Source of the DNA: Sclerodactyla briareus
Taxonomy: Eukaryota; Echinodermata; Holothuroidea; Dendrochirotida; Sclerodactylidae
Direction of reading: 5' to 3'
NCBI GenBank assembly: GCA_026419785.1
Contig: JAODTK010005889.1
Location: forward strand, 62,001-126,000
Length of the DNA: 64,000 nt
The notes beneath the pieces are model-generated. The model had not been told where the DNA came from and did not search any database. It saw only the letters and a list, made by a program, of their open reading frames with translations. Both the position numbers and the translations under genes were made by a program. Positions 23,994-35,967 of the stretch are shown piece by piece. The stretch's first letter is position 1. Each line of letters starts with the position of its first letter.

Positions 23994-26900
23994 GTAAGCC
24001 CACCATAACTTATTCATGCCACAAATGTGTGACCCGCTAGTAGTTTCACCCCATAATGTTGAAACCATACACAATTTACAGGAGACAGATCAGGCTGCTA
24101 TTAGGATCCTCCCATAAATGATTGAACAGTTGGTGGTAATAACATATATACTATACTCGACCTCGTCAATGAATCGTCACAAGCCCGTTGAGCAGCCAAC
24201 CACCGCAGTATTTACTGTATGTTCAAGTACAACTCTAAATCCATCAATTACTGCTCTTCAGATCGACCTCCACAGCAATATAGATGTAACGGAGAAAACA
24301 CCTACCATAAAAGAGAATTTGGCGTATTCGCTCGCTGCTAGGGAACGGGGGGAACAACAATGACTTCCGAGCAAAATGCCAAATGGCAACCTCTCAGACC
24401 ACTTTTAAGCAACTCTTGGAACATGCTGAATGAACAAGTGAATTTACTAAAAAAAAAATACTTCTTATTTTATAAAATTATTTTAGATATGTTTTACTAT
24501 ATTTCCTTCAACTAGTAAAATGGGTTTGAAACATTTTAATGAATACTTCTTATTTTATAATGCATTTAGTTATGATTTATCGATTTCCCACGTTTAAAAT
24601 GGGTTTACATATTCCAGCCTTGTTGTCATATTAATTTTATTATATTTCACTTACTATTCTTTCTTCATGTCTCAGTAGACTTTCCATATCGTTTAACTTT
24701 TAAGTGATTTCATCTCCAATATGCATTTTGTTTCATAATACCGTTTTGTTGTTATTGTAAGGGCCTCGTGTCTTTTGAGCTTGTAGAGGTGCACGATGCC
24801 TATTCTTGTAAACTGTTAAGCCAGCCCATTGGTGGTATAGTGGATGCCATCTGCGAGTCGATTCATGGACTGTCTAGGATGTAGAGGTTTTTTTCACCTC
24901 GGCAATGCTAAGCGTGGAGTTTGTTGGTCGCAAGCATGAGGCCTACACTCCTCGAGCGGGCATGCGGAATCGTGAGAATAACTGGTTAGTGCCGTTCGAC
25001 GATTTTTACTATTCTTAGAGGAAGGCGTTCCAGATTTCTCAGTTCTCTGAATGAAAGTGAACTAAAGTGACTTCCGACGATTGGCTAGATATACCGCATC
25101 GATGACGCTGTGACTTAATCTGTGGTCTTAACCTCGTGTGTAAGGGGTTCGCGGTGAGCATGCGTACTTGCAACAGTGGGCCGGTGTGAAATACATAATG
25201 GAAACTAACGGTGGCAATGATAATTGTATCTCTACAATCGTGCGAATGAATTTGAACACTTTATAGGCGCTGGATGTAACGTCTCTTGCCATATTATATA
25301 TGAAAAAGAAATAGAATGATAGGACCCCCCCTCCCCCAGGAAAAGATTGATAGGTTTCTTTGCAAAATTTGAAGATTCGGGGCCTCTATGCAAATTTGAA
25401 TCCCAAGAATAATACTCGATGAAACATTTAGTGCAAATTAACGAGTGGATGAAAAAAATCCGGCAAATCGCCAGGTCTACCTATTATCGACTTTTCGAAA
25501 ATTATTACCATGATTCATCACAGCTCATTATTGTTGAGTACACAAATCGTTAGGGTTTCCGGTATTGTGCTGGACATACAAAATAACAACATTGTTGATG
25601 AGCAACGGGGAAGTCATTGATCTTAGATCACGTTGAAACTCAAATGGTCCAAAAGTCGCCTAATTATCTTCAGCCTTCTCCTATTTCTGGTATAGTTGTT
25701 GTATATTAAATAACGGGAGGGGGAAGTTGAGGATGTTTGTTTGAAAGAGGCTCCCATAGTTGGCTTCGATTCCTCATTATTGGAGGTTTTTTGCAACGAG
25801 TTGACCATATCTGGAAGATGTTTACTTTAAGTGAGTAAACTGGAACGACACTAAACTAGCTGATATTGAACGGAAAGCTCCAGGAAGGTACGGGGGTGTG
25901 TCATAGTTCACTCCAAATGGTCATTGGTAAAGGCCCCGGGTACGACGTAGAGGCTACTGTTACACGCATGCTCCCCGTTGCGGTAGGTAATGCTTACCGA
26001 CAGAAGACAGACGGGTTGCATGGACACCCACGCTTGTCTGCTGCAAGTTAGTTCTTCCGACCAACATTCCCCGAAGCCAAAAGCCGGCGATCATTTTTTT
26101 TTACTCCGCTGACTAGTCATCCTTGGGGAACATTCGGACGGCGTCAAAGATGACTGCCGTTACCGAATGCCTAATGGAATAAATCACCCAATTTAAAATT
26201 CGCAAGTGCGAGTCGATAATTTTTATTAGGCGGGGTGATATTTGAGGTCCTGTGAGTGCTCCTGGCAATTCGTAGATGTACTGTTGTGGTGGTAACTAAA
26301 TATAGGGTTGTCATTTTGGCGGATAAAGGGTAATGAACATTAACATAAACCACGAAAATGTAAAAAAAGGCGTGTTTCCAAAAGAATATCATCACTATGC
26401 ATTTCATAGATTTAGGTGCGAAAAGGGTTCCATGTTGCCATGGTAACTCCCTGTTGCCGGATTATACTGACAACAATGAAGCGACTTATGGTGTATTAGG
26501 TAACGGAATATGATTACTCAGATATTTTATGATGGGGCTTTTATACCAACAGGAAAGTTCAAAAGCGTTGGACAATGAGAAGTTAAGGAACGAATATAAA
26601 ATAGCTGTAACAGGAATGAATTAAAGCTGAAAAAACACACAGACCATGAGGAAATTATTTGAAAATGTGGAGAACTGAGGAAAAATTGGTATAAAAGTCG
26701 ACCAAAAGTGGTGTAAGGATATTGGAGGATTTTAGGAAGAGTTAAAAGGTGTTTCTTCGCGGGTATAATAATATAAGTCATCTATTTCGCTCTTTCGTTG
26801 AAGCATCGTCCCAAGTGGCCCATGGGATGGGTGCTGTGCCAGTATTTCAACTCGATAATTGCGATAAAGAGCACTAGTTAAACGGATGAATTAACGGAAC

Positions 26901-27644
26901 GTAGCAAATTATCATTATATATTTGGAAATGAAATTTGTAGCGGGACAGAATGTACAGTTGTGAGGAGGAGTGATCACACAGAATTTAAATCAATATTGC
27001 ATTATGCAGTAAAACGCGACGGTATCTTGATGGACACTTTGAATCCTGATATTCAGATAACAAGAATGAATTGACAACCGGCATCATATTTCGTCACTTT
27101 CGACTTCGACTTGAGTTAATTGGATGACAGTTGAGGAAAATATTTTCGCTTCACAAAACGACATTCATAACCGAATCGAGGGATCTGCTCGAGATTCAGT
27201 TCGCCGACGGGTTACCACTTTTGTATTTCGGCTCCATAGTGTATACACAAATACTGCATAGAAGCTAATTTAGCGAAAAGTGCCACTCTCCGCTTAAACC
27301 AGCTAATAAATCGATTTAGTTTTGATTCCATTTCATCTGGCGTTCGCTACTCGATATCACACACACTAGTTGCCAGGTGGTGAAACAGTTAGCGCCACTT
27401 GAACGAGGGCTGTTGTTGTAGTCGTGGAATGCCTGTAGTTATGAGACTCACAGAAAAATACGACGACGGCGGAATAACGGTTCCCCATTCAGCCATTTAA
27501 ACATGTTATGGCAGAATTGTGTCTTTGATGTGTTACTTAAAAAATGTACTTCGGATGCAGCGCGGCGCAAGGGTTATTGAGGAGACCGAAAACTGGACTG
27601 AACATACTGTTGTAATTATTAGTTTAGTGTTTTTAGTTTAGTGA

Positions 27645-28105
27645 AAAAAGGGTCATGAAGGACAAAATCCTAATGAGAGCCCACTGAATCCACCACAACC
27701 CAAAAAGAGAAGAACACCCCAGGATGTTCAAAGAATTCGCCAACAATTCTTGAAAAACAAAACAAGACCGTTCTTGAATGCATCACCCTCTTAGACAGAA
27801 CCCATCTTAGGAGGATATCATTCATGATGTAAACTTCTGGGAAGAAGAAATATTTCCGAAATGTAAAATATAAACGTTTACCATGACGCTAGGCGCACAT
27901 GAACCCTATTGGTGGTAACTTTGCGGAAAAACTCAAAGAAATAGCGGGAGGAAAGGCCCTCGAAAACCGAGAACATTTTAAAAAATGAATAAATCACCCA
28001 ATTCGTCTCAGTTCCATTCGAAGTTAGACCGAGACCCCCCCTTAATATCTCTTCGTTAAGGTAAAATCTGAGAGTTGAATTTTGAATCTAGTGGCCCTAC
28101 GATGA
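27645..28105. repeat. ~430 bp dispersed repeat, copy in duplication 2
   Basis: Partner of 15,490-15,955 by the tandem duplication, and related to 56,405-56,830. It is more indel-ridden than the copy-1 version. Non-coding. Confidence 0.7.
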
Positions 28106-31100
28106 ACGCGTATGTTTTCCATATTTTTGCTTTTCAATTAAAGAGGTACGTACGGGCCTGATTGTGAACCGGCAATGAAGTGATGAACACCAGTTTCAAG
28201 GTAACACCACAATTCATTCAATTGGTGGGCCCAATGCTGTTGAGTCGAAAACCATGGTTGATAACCACGGCAAGTAGGTCGTTTTCGAAAAATCGCAATC
28301 TTCCATTTGGCCTCATCTGATGGCCAAGATGGATTTTGATTAAAGTAAATAGCAAACGAAATGTGAGAGAACAGCCACACAATATCGCTCCCTAACTACG
28401 TAATAATATCTTTTAGGATGCGCTATAGGGCTGTACCCACCACTAGCCACGCCAGGCTGAGGAGAAGTTTCCATTCTTTCTTCTGAATGCCCAAGGATTA
28501 AAAAGATCCAAATAACAGTATCAGAAGAAATTGTGTGAGAGCAAACATAAAATTAGTGCTCCACCAAGCCATATAGATATTCTTCAACTTTCAGGGATAC
28601 TCAGTAAGCTGCGAAAGCATAATTTTACCTGAGGCCCTCCCTCTCTGAAATATTAAAACAATTCATAAAACAGTTAACCAAAGAACAGGAAAGAACGTAT
28701 GCAGAAACAGATATAAAAAACAGCAAACCACGGAGGTACACAAGCCCCATATATTACATATATTAATATCTGTGCTCGCAATTATTAGGCTGAGCCATCG
28801 ACACGCCCCGCTGGTTGAAGTTCCTCCAATTTACATTCTGATTGGCTAAGGCGAATATAAGTGATTATTATACAGTAACAGATAGAAATTGTGAGAAGTG
28901 AACAAACATAAATTTTTTTGGGTCCAACCCTAGCTGTAGTACTAATCTGTTCTCGCAATTAGGAGTTGTAGTTTATACCACGACCTGCTGAGGAGAAGTT
29001 TTTATTCTTCTTCTCACGGGCAGAGAGAACCAGCAGTTTAACTATTTTCCCGAGATACTAGCCAGATCAAGAACTGATGACGCTGAACTTAACAAGTTAG
29101 GTCATTCTCAAATCCAGACGCAAAAAAATTGAGGAACGTCTCTGGATCCTCCTGTGATACTGGAGAGAAAACAGGAAGGCAAATGATATCGCCATGATCG
29201 TCCGTTTCTGTTGCATTCGGTCATCCTGTGCTGCAGACAGCTCAACTGAGGCAAAAAGTAAGGAACCCACACTACACACGCAGATTACTGAAAATGATGG
29301 CAAGCTTATTCCCGGCATTATCGCACATTGATATAAAAAAAAAAATATAGAGCTGAGGTGGCATCATGTAGAGTAGTTAATCTTACTTTTTCCAGTTCAA
29401 AATTTTATTGTTCGTTATTTTGAAGGCTTCCGGGACAATATTTCCTGGCCCCTTAATAATTCATTCTGAATACTGCATGTTTTTTTCAACTATTCATCTT
29501 CAAAACGAAATCCGCTTATGGCTCTCATACCAATCTCAAATTTTCTAGTCATACACTGCTAGGCATGACGATATTTTAAATATCTGGTCGTCATTTTTAA
29601 TTTTTTTTATATATAAACATAAGATATAACTGTCTTCAGATGTTTTAGATTCGTCGTTCATTACAACCAGTAGCTTCCATTCTTATACTCCACTGTCACA
29701 GAGCTGGTGTTGTTAAAACTACTTTCCCTGAATCTCGCGTCCGACTCAATGCAATTCAACACGCGATTCGAGTTTAAGCTGAATAAATCAGTACCCTGAT
29801 CGTTTGAGGGGCGAAACAAAAAAAGGCGTGGTCAGTTCCTGCTGGCGTGCGCGCTCACTGGGTGAATCTCTATATGCACGAGATTCAAGGAGTATATTCA
29901 GTTGTAATTCGAATCGCGACTTGGATCGCGTAAGTGGGACCGGGCTTTATACTACCAGGACTAGGTTGAGCCACTCACAAAATAGAGACAAGTTGGTGTG
30001 TGTTTCCCTTCGACAAAAGGTTCTCCGGGGAAGGGTTGATCCGGATGTCATTGTTTGGTTGGGAGTTGTCCGGATCCTTTCATTTAAGCTGAGAGGTACT
30101 GTAGTCACATGACAGGGCTGGGTTTCATACCCACAAGAGTATCGTGATAGCAATGTCAGCAATTTCCTCGTGCACGGGCCCAGACAGTGAGGGACTCCCC
30201 AAAGACCCTCCCATGATGATGTCATATATATGAGAGCACAAGGACAAAACCTTTGATTGAATTATTATACGTTAGTGTTCACTGAAATACTAACGACAGT
30301 AACTTCGTCCTGCACACGGAACAGACAGTTAGACAGTAGCTTTAGAGATGGTTCCTGCAGAACTCGAGCGATATAATTTTCAATGTTACACAATGCATCT
30401 TTCTCCCAGTTCTATGATTATTATTATATTTGGAGATTGGAATGAATATTAATAATTTGAATTTTGAAACAAGGTAACAAAGCATAAAAACATAGAAAGG
30501 ATTTCCCTTCTAAGTTTGCCAACATTTCTCCAATTACAGAGTTGGGGGAAAACATACTTATTTGATTCTTTTTATAACAAAAGTTACGAAAGTTTCCCTA
30601 CAGTTTCCCAAAAGGTCATGGGAAGAAATTACCTGAGGATTTTTGGAGGGAATCCTCCTTTATAGCGGAGATCTTGAGTTTCACTGGTTTTTTTCCTAGT
30701 GTTGAAGATATTAAGAAATTCGAACTGCCAAATGTCGCCAATCTAGCACCGACGTAAATGTGACAATAGAATTGCCGATGAATTTTCAACTGCGGTATCA
30801 CTGACTTGGCCATGTTTTATTTTTCATTTCACAGGCGGTGGTTGGGCATGCTTACTTGGCGGGGCAGGAGGATTGACGCTACACTGTCACAAAGAAGATG
30901 GTCGACTGCGAACGAGCCACAGACCCTCTTTTGGTAGTGACAAGGTGTTTCCATTCTAAACTATTGGTGCGGCAAACATTCTTGTTTGAATCGATAACTT
31001 TATTTTTTCCTTTCTACTTTTAGACTTTTAAACTTTTAATAATTTATATTATTTGATTATTATTATTATATAATAATGTTTTCATAAATTTAAACGCATA

Positions 31101-34100
31101 TGAATTCATCATACACTTGCAAACGTTCATGATGTTTTTCTTTTTTGAGGGGTGGCGGGTGGTTGGTGGGGGGTGGTATGTTAATCGGTTCAGGAGGGTG
31201 TCGGTCAAACGGGTCCATGGTGTGGGGGAGGGTTCACCAGAAGGTAGAATTTCTCCTTAAACCTAGAAACCCTAAACCAGAATAGTGCTACCCTGTCCGG
31301 TATTGTAACCTGAGTATAGTCAACCTCTACCCGACGACGTATCACCGGCCCCCACACTCTCCGAATTAGGGAATCCTCTTTTCATTCATGCGTGGTTTCT
31401 AGAGACAGAAGACCTGTTTGTTGAATGCAAAAAGAAGGCGCCAACACGTTGCCCAATTTAGAGCATTCCCATTTTCATGCATTAACGAACAATATTGGGG
31501 GGAGGGAGCTTAGATAATTGGAGGGAGGCAGGTGAAAATCAAATATTTAACTCGAGCCAGATTTGCTGTTTAATGTGCTACATATATAGCCACCAACTAC
31601 ATCTAGGGCGAACCAGGTTGTGGATTTATATTTCAAGGGAGGGGACCATTCCCCCTAGATCCTGTGCGCTAAGGCATGCAGGTGGAATGCAAATTCCAAT
31701 CGCCTAACCGGAGTGGGGTGGGGTTTATGAGGGCTAATAATTTGCACCAAATTGGCTTCATGGCCCCAAGAAGCTGAGTGCAACGAATCCTTATACCCCT
31801 CGCCCAGGTCTGTCCCCCGCGTGCATTTCCAAACACCATTAATTTCAAGATACCTGTCCTACGCGACTTGATAATTTATACACGAAACGCCATCCAAAAC
31901 TCGCTAAAATCATCAACGTCCTTAGCATTTCATATGCACTGAAATAGCACTATTGATATTTTTGTCATTCCCCCCTCTTTTTTCATATGAATTATTTTGT
32001 TTCTGGGGGCCAGACTAGAAAGTTTACTTACCTATTTCTGACCTTCCACCTTCATAACCACACAACAGTTCCTAAATGGTTACATTCCATTTCATTAATT
32101 ACCGAATATTAAAAAAAAAAGGTTAATATGATGGCCATGTGGGTGATAAATAAATAAATTAAAAAAACATGATCACCTTCCATTCATATGGCAGCTCAAC
32201 CGACCCTGCGAAAACAATCCAACATCCGTACCCCCGGGGGGTAAGGGAGATGTCGAATGCACAACATCTGACGACCACGCCCATACAATCACTACTGTAA
32301 GCTTCTTCGTATATATCGTTGCAGTTATGATCGAAAAAGGCCAAAACGTTTCCCAACTTAGAGAATGATGTTAAAATGTGCTGTATGCACCAACTACATC
32401 TAAGGCGACCAGGTGTGGAATTTATATATTTTTTCTAAAGGGAGGTTACAATCCCCCTAACCTGTGCGCTACGGCCATTCAGGTAGAAATGCAAATTCCA
32501 TCGCCGAACCGAAGTGGGGGTGGGGGTTCCGAGGTGCTACATTTGCCACCACTTGCTTCATGAGCCACCTAGACAGCTTGGGCAAAAATCGTTATAACCC
32601 CTTCCCAGGTCTGTCCCCGCCGTTCATTCCCCCAACCCACTAAAATCCTTCGATCCTACGCGCTTGATATATCTGACCACGAATCGCCATCAAATAAACT
32701 CGCTAAAAAACAATTCAATCCTCAAACGTACCTTAGCTTTATTGCACTGAACTGGCACTATTGTAGATTTTGTCATTATCCCTCTTTTTTTCATAAAAGT
32801 ATTTGCTGGGGGCCAGACTAGAAAAATTACTTACCCTATTCTGGACCTTTCACCTTTTATGACCACACCCAAAATTTCTAAATGGTACATTCAATGTAAT
32901 AATACCGAATATGTGGAACGACAAATGTACATCTGATGCAAATGTGGTGATAAAAAATAATGAATAACTAAATAAATAACTAAATAATTAATAATAAATA
33001 AATAAATAAATAATAAATAAAGAAATAATAAAAAAAATAAAAAAAATAAACTAAATAAATAAATAAATCCCTTCCATTCATGGCAGCTCATACGCGCCCC
33101 CTGCGCAACAAGTCACAAACACATACCCCCAAATACCAGCCCACCGACCCAGGGGGAATAGAGATGTCGATCAACATCTGACGACCACGCCCATACATCA
33201 ACTACTGGTAAGTATATTCGTAATAAGGTGACTTATGGCGAAAGGCGCCCAACGTTGCCCAACTTATAGACTTTTATGTTCAAATGTGCTGTCTACACCA
33301 AACTACATCTAAAAGGCGACCAGGTTGGATTTATTTTTCCTAAGGTAGGGACAATCCCCCTAGACCTGTGCGCTAAGGCCATGCAGGTAAAATGCAAATT
33401 CATCTGCCGAACCGCAGTGGGGGGGGGGGGGGGGTTGAGAGTGCTAATTTGCACCAACTTGCTTTCTGAGCCACCGCTCGACTCTGAGTGCAAAAATCGT
33501 TATACACATCCCCTTCCCAGGTCTGTTGTCCTCGCTGTTCATTTCCCACCCACTAAATACCTTCCTACGCGACTCGTTATCTATACACGAAACCGCCATC
33601 AAATAAAACTCGCTGAAAACAAGATTCATCCATCAAAACGTAAACTTAGCATAATATTCCACGAAATGGGCACCATTGTATATTTTGTCATTTCCCCCTC
33701 TTTTTACATATACATTATTTCTTGTGGGCCATACTAGAAAAGTATTACTTACCTATTTCTGGACTTCCACTTTCTAACCCACCCACATTTGCTAACTTGT
33801 AAATTTCACATTTAATAATTACCAATATGTGAAACGAAAAAATGTAAATATGATGCCAATGTGGGTATAAATAATAAATGATAATGAAAACTAGAAAACA
33901 TAAATAAATAAATAAATAAATCCCTCCATTCATGGCAGCTCATACCTACTCTGCGACACGAGTCACACCGAACCCAGGGAAGAGGAGATGTCAATCCAAC
34001 TCTGACGGACCACGCCATACATCACTACTGGTAAGTTATTCGTAAATACGTTGGCAGTTATGCGAAAAGGCGCCAAAACGTTGCCCAACTATAGAGAATT

Positions 34101-34667
34101 GAGTTAAAATGTGCTGTATAGCACAAACTACATCTAAGGCGACCAGGTGTGGATTTATTTTTCTAAAGGGAGGGACAATCCCCCTAGACCCTGTGCGCTA
34201 AGCCATGCAGTTGGGAATGGCAAATTCATCGCCGACCCGAAGTGGAGTGGGTTTTTAGCGGTCTAATTTGCACCAACTTGCTTCCTGAGCCACTAGAAGC
34301 TGAGTGCAAAGATCCTATACCCCTTCCAGGCTCTCCCCTGCTTGTTTCTTCCCAACCCCCTAAAATCCCTTCCTACGCGACTATGATATATCTAACACTA
34401 AACCGCCATCAAATAACTCGCTAAAACAAGATTCAATCATCAAACCGTACCCTAAGCATTTATATGCACTTAAATGGCACTAGTATATTTTGTCATTTTT
34501 TCCCTTCCTCCCCCTTCTTTTTTTCATATAATTATTTCTGGGGGCCAGACTAGAAAAGTATTACACCTATTATCTTGGACCTTCCACTTTATACCATACC
34601 ACACATTCTGAATGGTAAATTCATTTAATAATAACCGATTGTGAAACGAAAAAATGTAAATATGTTG

Positions 34668-35967
34668 GCCTCGATCCAACGCTCACGCTTGAACAATTTG
34701 AGAGCAAGCATCAAATTAATGTTTGTACGAGGTATTCCCTACTTGTACTGGCCAGTTTGATGATTTGTTGTCCTGAGCATGCAAGGACTCACTACTCAGT
34801 GTCGATTATTGTTCCTCGTTATTTTGCCTAGGCGTTATACAAATGGGGAGTTCTACGGAATTAAAATTTAAGTTTTCGATGGGAAACAGAATAATGCCGG
34901 CGATGCCTGGGTCATGCGTGGTACGTCGGTTACCCATCATGAGCACGTAGTTATATTTTTATAGTCAGGCGGTAGTCCTCGGAGGAGAAACCTGCAACCT
35001 GAAAATATTTAACATCAAGATATTGAACTCGATCAGGACCGCATTTGTTTCCAACGTTTTGTTTCAGGAGTTACATAAATCGTTCGCTGCTGTCAAGGAA
35101 TCATATGCATTTTTATTTTGTTTCTCTACCAGAGGAGGGGTGCCGTTTCGTCTTTTTAATGGGCAATGATCCTTGCCGGAAGAGTAGAGGTATTCTTGAA
35201 TGGCCAATGGGGAACTGTTTGTGACGATTTTGGGGGATAGAAGATGCTAGCTACCGTTGGTGGTGTCGTCAACTTGGGTTTAGTGGACTCTCTCCTCTCG
35301 CCCCAGGATAGCCCCTTTTCGGCCGAGGGTGTTGACCCCCACTGCATATGGACACATGTCCTATGTTCTGGCACGGAAGAGAGGTTAACCGATTGTTCAT
35401 TTATTGACTCTACATCTTGAGAATTGCGGTCACAGTGAGGACGCCGGTGTCGTTTGCTTCACTAGTACGGCTGGTAAAGCCTGTAACCAGATTAAATACG
35501 GAAATACAAATACTACTTCACCTAACAGGAAGAAAGAGGCGGGCAACTACTGAGCAGTGAGGAGCAAAGACTAATTCAAATAATGATTTACACTGAGAGT
35601 GCAGATACGGGCAACCTTTTTCGGTGTTGTGGCCAGATGCGAAAACTAGAAGACCTCCGTGGGCCAAACTGATAAGTAGATTGGTCGCAAAGTGCTCCGA
35701 AGTAACTATGCTGGTAAACCCCACTTGTTTTACAAGAATAATGGGGATTCCATGCACACTTCTATATGGATGATCAGACTATGGCGCTGATCACCCTCAC
35801 GTCGCATGAATGTGAACTGAATTGGTATTTGTCATAACGAGAGAGGGGAACTGTGGCTCTCGCCAAAATGAGTACATGGGCGCCCTAGGAGTCTCTGGGA
35901 ACTCACCTCGACGTGGGCATGTCGTGACCCATGTCAGGTGCCATTGAATATCAACTGTAACGTCAAA
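34668..35967 (+). other. 1.3 kb non-satellite block inside the array
   Basis: The satellite stops mid-unit after GTAAATATG and resumes mid-unit at the GGGGTGGGGGTTAGAGGTGC segment, so this block replaces roughly the end of one unit and the start of the next. Copy 1 has no counterpart. It holds the SRCR exon with its flanking intron-like sequence. The minus strand at 35,518-35,757 is open for about 80 codons but matches no family I know. Confidence 0.75.
35133..35473 (+). CDS. SRCR domain exon (phase 1-1)
   Basis: Acceptor TTTGTTTCTCTACCAG ends at 35,132 and a GTAAAG donor begins at 35,474. Frames read in order GGVPFRLFNG, AGRVEVFLNGQWGTVCDD, GIEDASYRWWCRQLGFSG, VLCSGTEERLTDCSFIDSTS and NCGHSEDAGVVC. 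This is a complete group B-like scavenger receptor cysteine-rich domain: GRVEV.., WGTVCDD, the CRQLGF Cys, LxC.G.E..L..C and NCGHSEDAGVVC. Both boundaries fall in phase 1, the usual symmetrical SRCR cassette. At least three one-base indels break it. SRCR domains are extracellular ligand-binding modules, often in immune receptors. It lies between satellite units upstream of the EGF/FReD exons on the same strand, so it could belong to that gene or be a stray exon. Confidence 0.85.

Larger units (their letters stand above)
11700..24190 (+). repeat. Tandem duplication, copy 1 (~12.5 kb)
   Basis: The whole segment aligns in order with copy 2. Paired anchors include 11,775/24,258, 15,490/27,645, 17,800/29,945, 20,080/31,360, 21,200/37,475, 22,080/38,420 and 23,990/41,723. 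Copies differ by frequent small indels plus a few large ones. Specific to copy 1 are a purine tract (11,815-12,010) and a block of about 0.9 kb (17,868-18,805) that includes a minisatellite. The content is mostly intron-like DNA, with no gene recognised at 12,150-15,490 and only candidate exons elsewhere, ending in an EGF/FReD exon. The right end joins directly to the left end of copy 2. Confidence 0.88.

Noticed and set aside
33276-33737. 153-codon open frame in the satellite array
   Set aside because: The frame is not kept in the other units, so it is open by chance.
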